Shown here piece after piece: positions 57,087 through 64,000 of a DNA stretch of 64,000 nucleotides (positions within the stretch are counted from its first letter, which is position 1; each line of letters begins with the position of its first letter). The DNA is from Marinomonas arctica (lineage in GTDB: Bacteria; Pseudomonadota; Gammaproteobacteria; Pseudomonadales; Marinomonadaceae). The notes under the pieces were generated by a model. The model did not search any database. It was not told where the DNA came from and worked only from the letters and a program-made list of their open reading frames with translations. The position numbers and the translations under genes were made by a program. The stretch covers positions 112,632 to 176,631 of the forward strand of contig NZ_QHJF01000013.1 in assembly GCF_003259225.1 (NCBI RefSeq), in the 5' to 3' direction.

Positions 57087-57404
57087 ATGAAAAAATCAGT
57101 TTTTATATTATGCGCAGCGCTTTCACTCGGCGCATGCAGTTTATTTCCACCACCGTACAAGGTTCCAGTAACACAAGGAAACCTTGTCACCAAGGAACAG
57201 CTATCACAGTTACAAATTGGCATGTCTGAATCTCAGGTCACTTATCTATTGGGCAACCCAATGCTAAGAGACACCTTTAAACCAAACGAATGGCATTACC
57301 TATATACAACACTATACGCAACGCCAGACACCAAACAAAGTGATGCAGACGACCTGGTGCTAATTTTTAGCGATGGCGTCTTAACACAAATCAAAAACAA
57401 CTAA
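57087..57404 (+). CDS. bamE: Outer membrane protein assembly factor BamE
   Basis: A 105-residue lipoprotein of the BAM complex that inserts beta-barrel proteins. The signal ends in the lipobox LGAC with the lipidated Cys at residue 17. The SmpA/OmlA core has NLVTKEQLSQLQIGMSESQV, LLGNPMLRDTF and WHYLYT. AAGGA precedes the ATG. Its stop lies within the terminator shared with rnfH. Confidence 0.94.
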   Translation: MKKSVFILCAALSLGACSLFPPPYKVPVTQGNLVTKEQLSQLQIGMSESQVTYLLGNPMLRDTFKPNEWHYLYTTLYATPDTKQSDADDLVLIFSDGVLTQIKNN

Positions 57405-57420
57405 TTCTTAGTTGTTTTTT
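57393..57420. terminator. Bidirectional terminator bamE / rnfH
   Basis: AAAAACAACTAA (57393-57404) pairs with TTAGTTGTTTTT (57408-57419), loop TTC. It contains the stop codons of both convergent genes. Confidence 0.85.
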
Positions 57421-57686
57421 GCTGCACGGTTGGCCCTTGCTTGTTTTGGGTCAACCTTCAGCTCACGATACAGCTCAACTCGCTCGCCTTCTTTTAACGC
57501 TTGCTCTTCTGCGTTTCTTACCGCTTTACCAAAAATACCCACCTTAACCGTTTCGACATCCACATCAGGGAAAAAAACTTGGATATTAGAACGACGAACC
57601 GCATCGCGCACTGTGCAACCTTCTTCAACCTCTAAAGCGATAATTTTCTGCTTTTCAGGTAGAGCATACGCTACTTCCACTCTCAT
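57408..57686 (-). CDS. rnfH: RnfH family protein (UPF0125)
   Basis: A 92-residue ubiquitin-like fold protein that is the usual partner gene of ratA. MRVEVAYALPEKQKIIALEVEEG opens it, and VGIFGKAVRNAEEQALKEGERVELYREL is the family core. The frame continues upstream inside ratA, but ATG at 57686, one base after the ratA stop (TAA at 57688-57690), gives the normal N-terminus. A GTG three codons earlier is an alternative. Function is not firmly known. Confidence 0.88.
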   Translation of the reverse strand: MRVEVAYALPEKQKIIALEVEEGCTVRDAVRRSNIQVFFPDVDVETVKVGIFGKAVRNAEEQALKEGERVELYRELKVDPKQARANRAAKNN

Positions 57687-57687
57687 C

Positions 57688-58119
57688 TTATTCACCGTAC
57701 ACCACTTTGGCCCGCTTGCTAAAAGAATCCACCATGGTGTTGGCAATTTGACTAAACACTCCACCAAAGGCAAATTTCAGCATGCCGCTCAGTTCAAAAT
57801 TAATACTCAGCATAATTTTACAGCTCGTAGGAGACAACTCTGTGAACGTCCACACCCCATGCAAACGTTTAAATGGCCCTTTCACCAAGGTCATCTCTAT
57901 TCGACTGTAATTTTCCAAAAAGTTCTTGGTCGTGAAAGATTGTCTTACCGGCCCTTTTCCCACTTCCAAAGAAGCCACGATTTCTGTTGGCGTTTTTGAA
58001 ATGAGAGTAGAGCCCAAGCAACCCGGTAAAAACTCGGGATAACCATCGATATCATTCACCAGTGCAAACATTTGCTCGCAACTGTAATTCACATGCGCGA
58101 ATCGCTCTATATGACTCAA
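57688..58119 (-). CDS. ratA: RatA family (Coq10/START-like) protein, TTG start
   Basis: A 143-residue START-fold protein of the RatA/Coq10 family. In E. coli RatA was reported to hinder ribosome subunit joining, and related Coq10 proteins bind ubiquinone. Marks: FALVNDIDGYPEFLPGCLGS and WTFTELSPTSCKIMLSINFELSG. The start codon appears to be TTG (58117-58119), because AGGAG lies seven bases before it and the sequence MSHIERFAHV is family-like. It begins one base after the stop of the transporter gene. Confidence 0.88.
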   Translation of the reverse strand: MSHIERFAHVNYSCEQMFALVNDIDGYPEFLPGCLGSTLISKTPTEIVASLEVGKGPVRQSFTTKNFLENYSRIEMTLVKGPFKRLHGVWTFTELSPTSCKIMLSINFELSGMLKFAFGGVFSQIANTMVDSFSKRAKVVYGE

Positions 58120-58120
58120 A

Positions 58121-59479
58121 CTACACTCCTATCCAGCCAGCAAGAGTAATCACTATCATTGCTGGAATACTTATGTATTTCAATGTCTTATACCACCATT
58201 GAAAATGATTTGCTTGCTTTGTAATCATCTCATTTTGCAGCATAGGACGAGGAATAAACCACGCCACCAAAACGGACAACAAAATCGCCCCAACAGGCAA
58301 AAGAATCAGGGATGTAAATTTATCCAATAATTCAAACAGATTTAGTCCAAACATCAGCTTGCTGTCCCAATGATTAAGAGACAACAACACCGCAATGCCC
58401 ACAAACCAAACCGCCATGCCCATTAATAACGCCGCTTTTAAACGGGCAATATAAAATTTCTCATGCAACCAAGCGACAAACAGCTCCAACATGGAAATCG
58501 CCGAGGTTAACGCCGCCACCACAAGCAGTAAAAAGAACACTCCTGCAAAAAACTGCCCGCCCAACAAATTGCCAAAAATGATCGGCAAAGACACAAACGT
58601 CAAACTCGGGCCAGCCTGAACATCAATATCAAACGAGAAAACCAACGGAAAAATCACCAGCCCTGCTAAAAGAGCCACCAACAAATCCACGCCCACCACA
58701 ATGCTGCAGGCTCGAGCAATGGACATACGTTTACTCATATAGGCGCCATAAGCAAACATGGCTCCCATACCGACACTTAAACTAAACAACGCCAAACCGA
58801 CAGCAGCCAGTACCACATCAAAGGTAATATCCTGCCAAGACCAGCGAAACATAAAGTTCAACGCATCGCTCATATTGCCAATCATCATGGAATAGCAAGC
58901 CATTAATAACAAAGTCACCACCAGCATCGGCAATAAAATCCGCACCACCGCAGACAAACCACGAGTCACCGATTGACCGACCGTCAAAACGACCAATGCC
59001 ATAAAGACCGAATGCCATAATAACATTTCACTGGGCGTCGCTAACAATTCATTAAACATGCCAGACGCACCCGCTTGGGTAATATTGTCAAACTCCCCCG
59101 TAACGGCTCGGTCTAAATACGCAATAGACCAACCCGCAATCACACTGTAAAAGGTCAAAATCAAAAAGCCTGTGATACCCGCCAACCAAGGCACCAACAC
59201 CCAAGCAGGATGCACAATGCGGCGCTCACTTAAATCATTCACCGTATCAATCGGGTTAGAGCGCACCGTTCGACCAAGCGCTACTTCTGCAATCAGCACA
59301 GGCAACCCCACCGACAGTAAACATAGGCAATACACCAGCAAAAAGGCGCCACCACCGTTTTCGCCAAGCACATAGGGAAACTTCCAAATGTTGCCCAATC
59401 CCACCGCCGATCCACTGGCCGCAAAAATAAATATCCATGGACTTGACCAGATACCTTGTAAACATCGACTTTCAGGCAT
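58121..59479 (-). CDS. Sodium-dependent transporter (NSS/SNF family)
   Basis: A 452-residue LeuT-fold symporter with about eleven helices. The sodium site in helix 1 is visible as AASGSAVGLGNIWKFPYVLGENGGGAF (split here for length), a family signature. LFSLSVGMGAMFAYGAYM corresponds to helix 6-7. Substrates are amino acids or amines in other members; here unknown. A GTG at 59500 is an alternative start. It is tightly followed by ratA and rnfH, with gaps of one base each. Confidence 0.87.
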   Translation of the reverse strand: MPESRCLQGIWSSPWIFIFAASGSAVGLGNIWKFPYVLGENGGGAFLLVYCLCLLSVGLPVLIAEVALGRTVRSNPIDTVNDLSERRIVHPAWVLVPWLAGITGFLILTFYSVIAGWSIAYLDRAVTGEFDNITQAGASGMFNELLATPSEMLLWHSVFMALVVLTVGQSVTRGLSAVVRILLPMLVVTLLLMACYSMMIGNMSDALNFMFRWSWQDITFDVVLAAVGLALFSLSVGMGAMFAYGAYMSKRMSIARACSIVVGVDLLVALLAGLVIFPLVFSFDIDVQAGPSLTFVSLPIIFGNLLGGQFFAGVFFLLLVVAALTSAISMLELFVAWLHEKFYIARLKAALLMGMAVWFVGIAVLLSLNHWDSKLMFGLNLFELLDKFTSLILLPVGAILLSVLVAWFIPRPMLQNEMITKQANHFQWWYKTLKYISIPAMIVITLAGWIGV

Positions 59480-59646
59480 AAATTTAGGCTCTAAATACAC
59501 AAGATGTGTTTTAAGGATAGGAACAAAATACGAACATAAGCAACGTACGTGACACCTAACCAGACAAATTTAGTTAACAGGTACGAATTTTCCAACATTC
59601 AGGCGCATACCTCAAGAAAAGCATAGGTTTTTGCCTCTATCGACCG

Positions 59647-59652
59647 TATAAT
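59647..59652 (+). promoter_or_regulatory. -10 element directly before smpB
   Basis: A perfect TATAAT ends eight bases before the smpB ATG at 59661. If used, transcription would begin at about 59658-59661, giving a leaderless or nearly leaderless mRNA. No Shine-Dalgarno sequence is visible, and the -35 region (TAGGTT) is poor. Confidence 0.4.
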
Positions 59653-59660
59653 TTCCAACT

Positions 59661-60140
59661 ATGAGTAAAGTAAAGAAAAAATCCAGCAGCACGGGCACCA
59701 TCGCGCTTAATAAACGTGCAAAATACGACTACTTTGTCGACCAGAAGTTCGAAGCCGGTTTGGTTTTGTCTGGTTGGGAAGTAAAAAGCCTGCGCGAAGG
59801 CAAAGCCCAATTAGTAGACTCCTTCGTCATCATCCACCAAAACGAAGCGTGGCTTGTCGGTGCGCGTATTACGCCACTGCTTAGTGCCTCAACGCATGTT
59901 GTTTGTGAACCTTTGCGCCAACGTAAATTACTGTTGAACCGCAAAGAGCTTGATAGGATCATCCAAGTCACCGAGCAAAAAGGCAAAACCTGTGCGGCCA
60001 TGGCACTGTACTGGAAAGCCAACAAAATCAAATGCGAAATCGCTTTGGTAACGGGTAAAAAAGAACACGATAAACGTGATACTGAACGTGATCGTGATTG
60101 GTCAAGAGACAAAGAACGATTAATGAAACACAGTGCCTAG
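59661..60140 (+). CDS. smpB: SsrA-binding protein SmpB
   Basis: A 159-residue partner of tmRNA in trans-translation. It binds the tRNA-like end of tmRNA and brings it to stalled ribosomes. The oligonucleotide-binding barrel has [38 protein letters not shown] and [10 protein letters not shown]. The basic C-terminal tail [22 protein letters not shown] enters the mRNA channel. It sits 114 bp before ssrA, the standard pairing. No ribosome binding site is seen. Confidence 0.96.
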   Translation: MSKVKKKSSSTGTIALNKRAKYDYFVDQKFEAGLVLSGWEVKSLREGKAQLVDSFVIIHQNEAWLVGARITPLLSASTHVVCEPLRQRKLLLNRKELDRIIQVTEQKGKTCAAMALYWKANKIKCEIALVTGKKEHDKRDTERDRDWSRDKERLMKHSA

Positions 60141-60254
60141 TCTGACCCATTCATAAATGGTTACTTAACCGTGTAGTGAATAGGAACAAACTAAGCATTT
60201 CAGCGTTATCTCTAGCGTAAGCCAATAGTTTGCGTTAGACTAGCGTTACTTTTT

Positions 60255-60616
60255 GGGGGCGACATGGTTTCGACGTCGGTTACAAACCCAAAGGTGCATG
60301 TCGAGAGTGATGCGTGATCTCGTTAATCCCCCGCATCAATTTTATAGTCGCAAACGACGAAAACTACGCTTTAGCAGCCTAAACCGCTGCTAGTGTGCTG
60401 CCCTCAGGTTGCTTGTAGCCAGAGATTCTGCAGTATCATAAATTACAAGATGCTAACTGATGCCCCGCCTAGGGATAAGGTTATAAGATTAAGTAGGCTC
60501 GCCATTAACACCCTGTCCTTCGGGCGGTTCGTGGTCAAATAATAGAAGTGACTATGCATGTAGAGCCGATGGCAGAGGACTGACGGACGGGGGTTCGACC
60601 CCCCCCGCCTCCACCA
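60255..60616 (+). ncRNA. ssrA: Transfer-messenger RNA (tmRNA)
   Basis: A 362-nt tmRNA that rescues stalled ribosomes and tags the peptide. The 5' end GGGGGCGACATGGTTTCGAC and the 3' end with T-arm GGGGGTTCGACCCCC and encoded CCA (60614-60616) form the tRNA-like domain. The reading frame GCAAACGACGAAAACTACGC (from 60350) encodes ANDENYALAA and a TAA. Pseudoknot-forming segments follow. The last 26 bases and the flank to 60664 are repeated at 63829-63904 because an element is inserted here. Confidence 0.97.
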
Positions 60617-60664
60617 ATTAAAGGCTTGATTTTAAAAGGGTTTGCACTTTTTAAGATGAAGTCG
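60591..60664 (+). repeat. Left attachment site (attL) in ssrA
   Basis: From GGGTTCGA in the T-arm through GCCTCCACCAATTAAAGGCT to GATGAAGTCG at 60664. The same sequence recurs at 63829-63904 with about four substitutions, one missing A and three more C. Confidence 0.85.
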
Positions 60665-60684
60665 GTGCACATATGAGGCATCAA

Positions 60685-60713
60685 ATAAAAAAGCCACCTT
60701 CGGGTGGTTTTTT
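60685..60713 (+). terminator. Terminator downstream of ssrA
   Basis: CCACC-TTCG-GGTGG (60694-60707), extended by A and T runs, with TTTTTT after. It ends the tmRNA precursor. It lies inside the integrated element, so the element supplies a replacement terminator. Confidence 0.88.
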
Positions 60714-60772
60714 ATTGTCTAAAATTTACCTGCGCTGTTTTTCCTCATAAAAACATTCCTACTCTCTCTAGC

Positions 60773-60976
60773 CACGAACTGAAAATAGCGACTCAGACAG
60801 AGAAAACCTTTACACTTTTCAAAATTGCTCGTCAGCGAGTACAAAAGCAGCTAAACGGTTTGGTTGCCATTACGTCCGACAACAAGAACTACCGTGATAT
60901 GACCATCCCACTACAAGACCTAAGCAAACTTAAAATTATTGGCCGTGTCGTGTGGTCAGGTCATCCAATGATTTAG
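60773..60976 (+). pseudogene. C-terminal remnant of an S24-type phage repressor
   Basis: In frame with an open stretch, the residues LNGLVAITSDNKNYRDMTIP and LKIIGRVVWSGHPMI match the end of LexA/CI-like S24 peptidase repressors (consensus 'ISDNxxY...iiGrVvw'). The N-terminal HTH and the catalytic Ser region are absent, and the upstream sequence runs into the ssrA terminator. It is probably a decayed immunity repressor of the element. Confidence 0.65.
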
Positions 60977-60987
60977 GGAAATCTAAT

Positions 60988-61752
60988 ATGAATAATAGAA
61001 AAAAACTTTACTCTGACTACCTTAACGGATCAAAAAACTTATCAATAGGAATATCATTATCAGTAGTATATTTCATATTAGTAATGATAGTTCTATTTTT
61101 TAAATTTTTACCTTTTTCAGACATTTATTTCAGCAAATACAATATTTCTCTAGGAGAAATAGGTGGATATTTAGCAGGAGCATTCAGTCCTCTTGTTTTT
61201 CTTTGGCTAATCGTAGGTCACGCATCAGAGAGAAAAAAATCACAGGTAACAATGAAATTTATTTTGGAAGAAAGGCTCAATAAACTTATCTCAGATTTGC
61301 CCGATTTTTACTTTTCTGACATAGCATTCAATTACAAAAATGAAATATACAAAACAAAAGGTGAGGATAAAATAGCACTTGAAGACACCTTACACATTTC
61401 AATAAAAAATATAGGAAATAATGCAACTAGGGTACGATTCTTTATTAATGACAAAAACGATCCGAAAAATAAAGATTACTGCGATTATGAAATAATAGAA
61501 TTTAATAAAGGTAATATCTTTAATTTTTCTATTAGTTCCAACAAAAAAACATCCTTATTCAAGGAAGAAGTAATGAAGGAAAGAAAGATCCCAAAAGGCC
61601 AAGAAATAGTACATATCCAGTTTCGAGATGCATCAAATACAGGTAGAAATGTAACATATAGAATTAATGTTGAGGACAGCTTAGATGAACTAGACAGACA
61701 TAGAGTTGAGATTAGAACAACAATCCCCGCGATACTACCTAGAGAGATGTAG
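60988..61752 (+). CDS. Two-TM membrane protein of unknown function
   Basis: A 254-residue protein with two helices (about 18-42 and 56-75: ISLSVVYFILVMIVLFF and IGGYLAGAFSPLVFLWLIVGH). A large cytosolic beta-rich region of about 170 residues follows, with LHISIKNIGNNATRVRFFIND and VHIQFRDASNTGRNVTYRI. The layout of two TM helices plus a soluble tail with 'IKNIGNNA' resembles proteins found in phage-defence islands, but I cannot name a family. It is AT-rich. AGGG precedes the ATG. Its stop is one base before the integrase ATG, so the two are translated together. Confidence 0.6.
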   Translation: MNNRKKLYSDYLNGSKNLSIGISLSVVYFILVMIVLFFKFLPFSDIYFSKYNISLGEIGGYLAGAFSPLVFLWLIVGHASERKKSQVTMKFILEERLNKLISDLPDFYFSDIAFNYKNEIYKTKGEDKIALEDTLHISIKNIGNNATRVRFFINDKNDPKNKDYCDYEIIEFNKGNIFNFSISSNKKTSLFKEEVMKERKIPKGQEIVHIQFRDASNTGRNVTYRINVEDSLDELDRHRVEIRTTIPAILPREM

Positions 61753-61753
61753 T

Positions 61754-62761
61754 ATGGCTATTAAAAAGGTCGAAAATGGCTACGAAGTTAGTTTTCGTGT
61801 GAATGGCCGTGGTAGTCGTGAGCATAGGAAAGTGTTTCCGACTAAGGCCGAGTGCGAGCGGTTCCAGCGTTACACCATTGCCCAATTTGAGACCCAAGCC
61901 GATGTAAAACCATGGTTAGAAAAGCCCAAGGATATGCGCTGCTTGTCTGAATTGGTGGAGCTATGGGACGACACTCACGGGCATTTCTTGCGAGACAGTA
62001 AACGCCGTAAAAGCAAAATCTTAATGATAGTGAATGAATTGGGCAATCCGGCAGGTTCCAGCCTTACCCGCTTAGAGTACACCCGCTGGCGTACTCAACG
62101 ATCTAAAGAAGGCAAAAGCCCTAAGACGTTAAATAATGACCTTGGTTATATGTCATCTATGTTTAATACACTCATCAAAGCCGAGGAAATCCACTACCCC
62201 AACCCACTGGCCGACATAGACAACGTACGAGTACCAGAGCGCGAACTGTCCTACCTCACCCACGACCAGATAACCGAACTACTGGACGAAACCAAACGAG
62301 GCGACAACAAACACGTCTACCTAATTACAAAAATATCATTATCAACGGGCGCACGTTGGGGCGAGGCCGAAGGGCTAACAGTACAAAGGGTAAGAAACAA
62401 CCAAGTCAGCTTTACCGACACCAAAAGCGGCAAAAATAGAAGCGTCCCGATAACGCCAGAACTGTTTGAAGAAATCCACGAACACGCAAAGTTAACCAGG
62501 AGCAATAACATCTTTACTGGGTCAATCACCAGCTTTCGACGCGCCCTAGCCAGAACAACAATCGAACTACCTAAAGGCCAAGCCGCCCACGTACTACGGC
62601 ACACATTCGCCAGCCATTTTATGATGAACGGAGGTAATATATTGACCTTACAAAAGGTACTCGGCCATAGTGACATAAAAATGACCATGCGATACTCGCA
62701 CCTATCGCCCGACTTCCTAGAAGAAGCCACACGGTTAAACCCACTTTCAAATATTAAATAG
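61754..62761 (+). CDS. int: Tyrosine-type site-specific integrase
   Basis: A 335-residue recombinase that probably inserts and excises this element at the ssrA end. An arm-binding N-terminus (MAIKKVENGYEVSFRVNGRG) and a SAM-like core domain precede the catalytic part. Visible catalytic residues are Arg in STGARWGEAEGL (about 202), the HxxR of HVLRHTFASHFM (about 279-282), His in VLGHSDIKMTMRYSHL and the nucleophile Tyr (about 313). The frame extends upstream within the previous gene; ATG at 61754 gives the family-like start. Confidence 0.93.
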   Translation: MAIKKVENGYEVSFRVNGRGSREHRKVFPTKAECERFQRYTIAQFETQADVKPWLEKPKDMRCLSELVELWDDTHGHFLRDSKRRKSKILMIVNELGNPAGSSLTRLEYTRWRTQRSKEGKSPKTLNNDLGYMSSMFNTLIKAEEIHYPNPLADIDNVRVPERELSYLTHDQITELLDETKRGDNKHVYLITKISLSTGARWGEAEGLTVQRVRNNQVSFTDTKSGKNRSVPITPELFEEIHEHAKLTRSNNIFTGSITSFRRALARTTIELPKGQAAHVLRHTFASHFMMNGGNILTLQKVLGHSDIKMTMRYSHLSPDFLEEATRLNPLSNIK

Positions 62762-62773
62762 ACAAGGAAAGTT

Positions 62774-63682
62774 ATGAGCCTTTTTAAGTATTTACACCCA
62801 GACGCAATAAACTATTCATTTAAAGAATCTGGCTTTAGCTTACGTCTATCTCAACCAGCAGCTTTAAATGATCCATTTGAGATACGACATAAACCATTTT
62901 CAGGAATAAATGAAGCCTTTGAAAATACACCTATTGAAAACAGTCTTCTCGCAGCCACACAAGGCGATATCGAATTAACAAAATCTGAAATCATTGAATT
63001 TTATAAAAAAGCGGAAAAAACAAGAAATGAAGCTTACTCTTATATAATGAATATTTACAATAGATCAACAGAAGCGATAACAGAAAAAAGATATGGAATA
63101 ATATCTCTAAGTAGTAATAAACAATCTAGGCCAATGTGGTCTTATTACTCTAAAAACAATAGTGGATTTTTAGTTGAATTCTCATCAAAAGAAATAGAGA
63201 AAGATGTTATTGACTTCCCAAACTATATGAGTTTTATTAATAAATTAGTACAAGAAGCTAACAGGAGTCATATTAAGAAAAGGGCTATGAACATGAAAAA
63301 GACAATGATTTTAAAATCTATAGGTGACTTGGATTTTATGGAAGTCAATTATAATTCAGTTAGACCTGAAAACCTAAACGGTAACATTTCAAAATTTGAT
63401 TTACTAATTAAAGATGAAGCATGGTCGCATGAACTCGAGTGGAGGTGCATCCTTCCGCTGTCTCTAGAAAAATCCAATACTTATGATAATAACGGCTTTC
63501 CAATAAAGGAAATAATAATTCCACATGAATACATAAAAAATATCACTTTAGGATTGAACTCAAGCCAGAGTATGAAGCGTAGAATACAACACTGGATAGA
63601 TAATTTCTCACCTGCAACAAAATTATATCAAACCACTCTGAATACTAGCCAATATCATTTTGACTACATGTTAATTAAATAG
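62774..63682 (+). CDS. DUF2971 family protein
   Basis: A 302-residue soluble protein. The DUF2971 pattern is clear: LFKYLHPDAINYSF at the start, SQPAALNDPFEIRH, GIISLSSNKQSRPMWSYYSKNNSGFLVEF and KDEAWSHELEWRCILPL. No activity is firmly known; members are common on mobile islands and next to defence genes. It is strongly AT-rich with many ATA and AAA codons, unlike the core genes. It lies 12 bp behind the integrase gene. AAGGAAAG precedes the ATG. Confidence 0.8.
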   Translation: MSLFKYLHPDAINYSFKESGFSLRLSQPAALNDPFEIRHKPFSGINEAFENTPIENSLLAATQGDIELTKSEIIEFYKKAEKTRNEAYSYIMNIYNRSTEAITEKRYGIISLSSNKQSRPMWSYYSKNNSGFLVEFSSKEIEKDVIDFPNYMSFINKLVQEANRSHIKKRAMNMKKTMILKSIGDLDFMEVNYNSVRPENLNGNISKFDLLIKDEAWSHELEWRCILPLSLEKSNTYDNNGFPIKEIIIPHEYIKNITLGLNSSQSMKRRIQHWIDNFSPATKLYQTTLNTSQYHFDYMLIK

Positions 63683-63787
63683 ACACTCAACCGACACACC
63701 GAGTACTTAAAAAAGATCAAAAATACTGTACAAAAACACAGTTATAACATCTTTATAAATCAATAACTTACTGATTTTAAAGGCGTT

Positions 63788-63860
63788 TTATACAGGGTTC
63801 GCCCCCCCCCGCCTCCACCAATTATACAGGGTTCGCCCCCCCCCCCGCCTCCACCAATTA
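63788..63860 (+). repeat. Two tandem copies of the ssrA-end sequence
   Basis: TTATACAGGGTTCG-Cn-GCCTCCACCAATT occurs twice in a row, starting at 63788 (nine C) and 63822 (eleven C). Both lack the A of the T-loop seen in ssrA (TTCGA). The second copy continues into the full right attachment site; the first is cut off after AATT. Confidence 0.9.
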
Positions 63861-63904
63861 AAGGCTTGATTTTAAAGGGGTTTGCACCGTTTAAAATGAA
63901 GTCG
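63829..63904 (+). repeat. Right attachment site (attR)
   Basis: From GGGTTCG through GCCTCCACCAATTAAAGGCT to AATGAAGTCG, the partner of 60591-60664. After 63904 the two flanks diverge, which marks the end of the repeated core. An 11-bp stem with one mismatch (63904-63914 and 63923-63933) follows directly. Confidence 0.82.
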
Positions 63905-63937
63905 ACACACAAACGACACACTGTTTGTGGGTCATAT

Positions 63938-64000
63938 ATCGAGTAGGGTGAGGCGTTGCCGCCTCATCCCTCTCACAGAACCGTACGTACGGGCCTCGTA
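63938..64000 (-). mobile_element. Group II intron, 3' end (domains V and VI), partial
   Basis: Read on the minus strand from the window edge, CGTACGTACGGTTC is the 3' half of a domain V. Domain VI follows: GAG, AGGG, TGAGGC, loop GGCAAC, GCCTCA, CCCT, a bulged A, CTC, ending GAT at 63938. The bulged A (complement of 63944) lies seven bases from the 3' end, the position of the branch-point adenosine. The rest of the intron, probably with a reverse transcriptase gene, lies beyond 64000. Confidence 0.8.

Larger units (their letters stand above)
60617..60987 (+). other. Flank and remnant region between ssrA and the membrane protein gene
   Basis: This 371 bp stretch holds the right part of attL, the ssrA terminator and the fragment of a phage repressor gene listed separately. 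AGGG (60974-60977) is the ribosome binding site of the next gene. There is no intact gene. Confidence 0.6.
60591..63904 (+). mobile_element. 3.2 kb integrative element in the ssrA 3' end
   Basis: A small genomic island bounded by a roughly 75-bp imperfect direct repeat of the ssrA end. It carries a phage repressor remnant, a two-TM protein, a tyrosine integrase and a DUF2971 protein, all on the plus strand. Composition is AT-richer than the flanks, most clearly in the membrane and DUF2971 genes. tmRNA genes are frequent targets of tyrosine integrases. No structural, replication or excisionase gene is present, so it is either a minimal mobile element or a reduced prophage. Confidence 0.85.

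Noticed and set aside
60591..60616. A separate tRNA gene at the island border
   Set aside because: The T-arm and CCA belong to the tmRNA; no acceptor, D-arm or anticodon stem of an independent tRNA is present.
63788..63860. A CRISPR-like array
   Set aside because: Only two copies, without spacers, and both derive from the ssrA 3' end; they are attachment-site duplicates.

Overview
The window reads as chromosome of a marine gammaproteobacterium of the Oceanospirillales, most like Marinomonas. The clues are the gene content (DUF3392, DUF501, a long-form GAPDH, two-subunit pyruvate carboxylase with a divergent LysR gene as in Pseudomonas, TRAP and TCT uptake systems, many chemoreceptors) and a tmRNA tag ANDENYALAA. 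The genus is inferred from familiarity, not from a search. Coding density is high, and the base composition is even except in the last 3.3 kb, where the accessory genes are visibly AT-richer.

Layout. 1-7 kb: the end of a cytochrome b561-like gene, an SRPBCC/GyrI-like membrane-anchored protein, Xaa-Pro dipeptidase, and a tctCBA tricarboxylate-type transporter. 7-32 kb: a catabolic region. It holds the genes to take quinate/shikimate to 3-dehydroshikimate (an AroE-type dehydrogenase, type II AroQ), then to protocatechuate (QuiC fusion), then through the complete protocatechuate 4,5-cleavage route (LigAB, LigC, LigI, LigU, LigJ, LigK) to pyruvate and oxaloacetate. Two AEC permeases, a PcaQ-like LysR, a GntR/FCD regulator, an unusual LysR protein with two DNA-binding domains, pyruvate carboxylase (pycAB with pycR) and two chemoreceptors are interleaved. 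32-35 kb: a dctPQM TRAP transporter. 35-46 kb: peroxiredoxin, a chemoreceptor, a MocR-type regulator, small conserved proteins and the glpK/glpR/glpD glycerol genes. 46-60 kb: a GcvA-like regulator, a probable small RNA, gap, and a core block of dnaJ-dnaK-grpE, recN, fur, bamE, rnfH, ratA, smpB and ssrA (tmRNA).

The right end (60.6-63.9 kb) is a 3.2 kb integrative element in the 3' end of ssrA. About 75 bp of the ssrA end and flank are repeated on its far side. It carries a tyrosine integrase, a two-TM membrane protein, a DUF2971 protein and the remnant of an S24-type phage repressor. Immediately beyond it the window ends inside the 3' end (domains V/VI) of a group II intron on the minus strand.

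How the parts fit: transporters and chemoreceptors bring in and sense organic or aromatic acids; the qui/lig genes convert them to pyruvate and oxaloacetate; pyruvate carboxylase sits in the same block. The best candidates for something new are the tandem-HTH LysR regulator, a probable leader terminator before the aroE-type gene, a hairpin-rich small RNA candidate at 47.2-47.4 kb, and the ssrA mini-island pairing a membrane protein with DUF2971.
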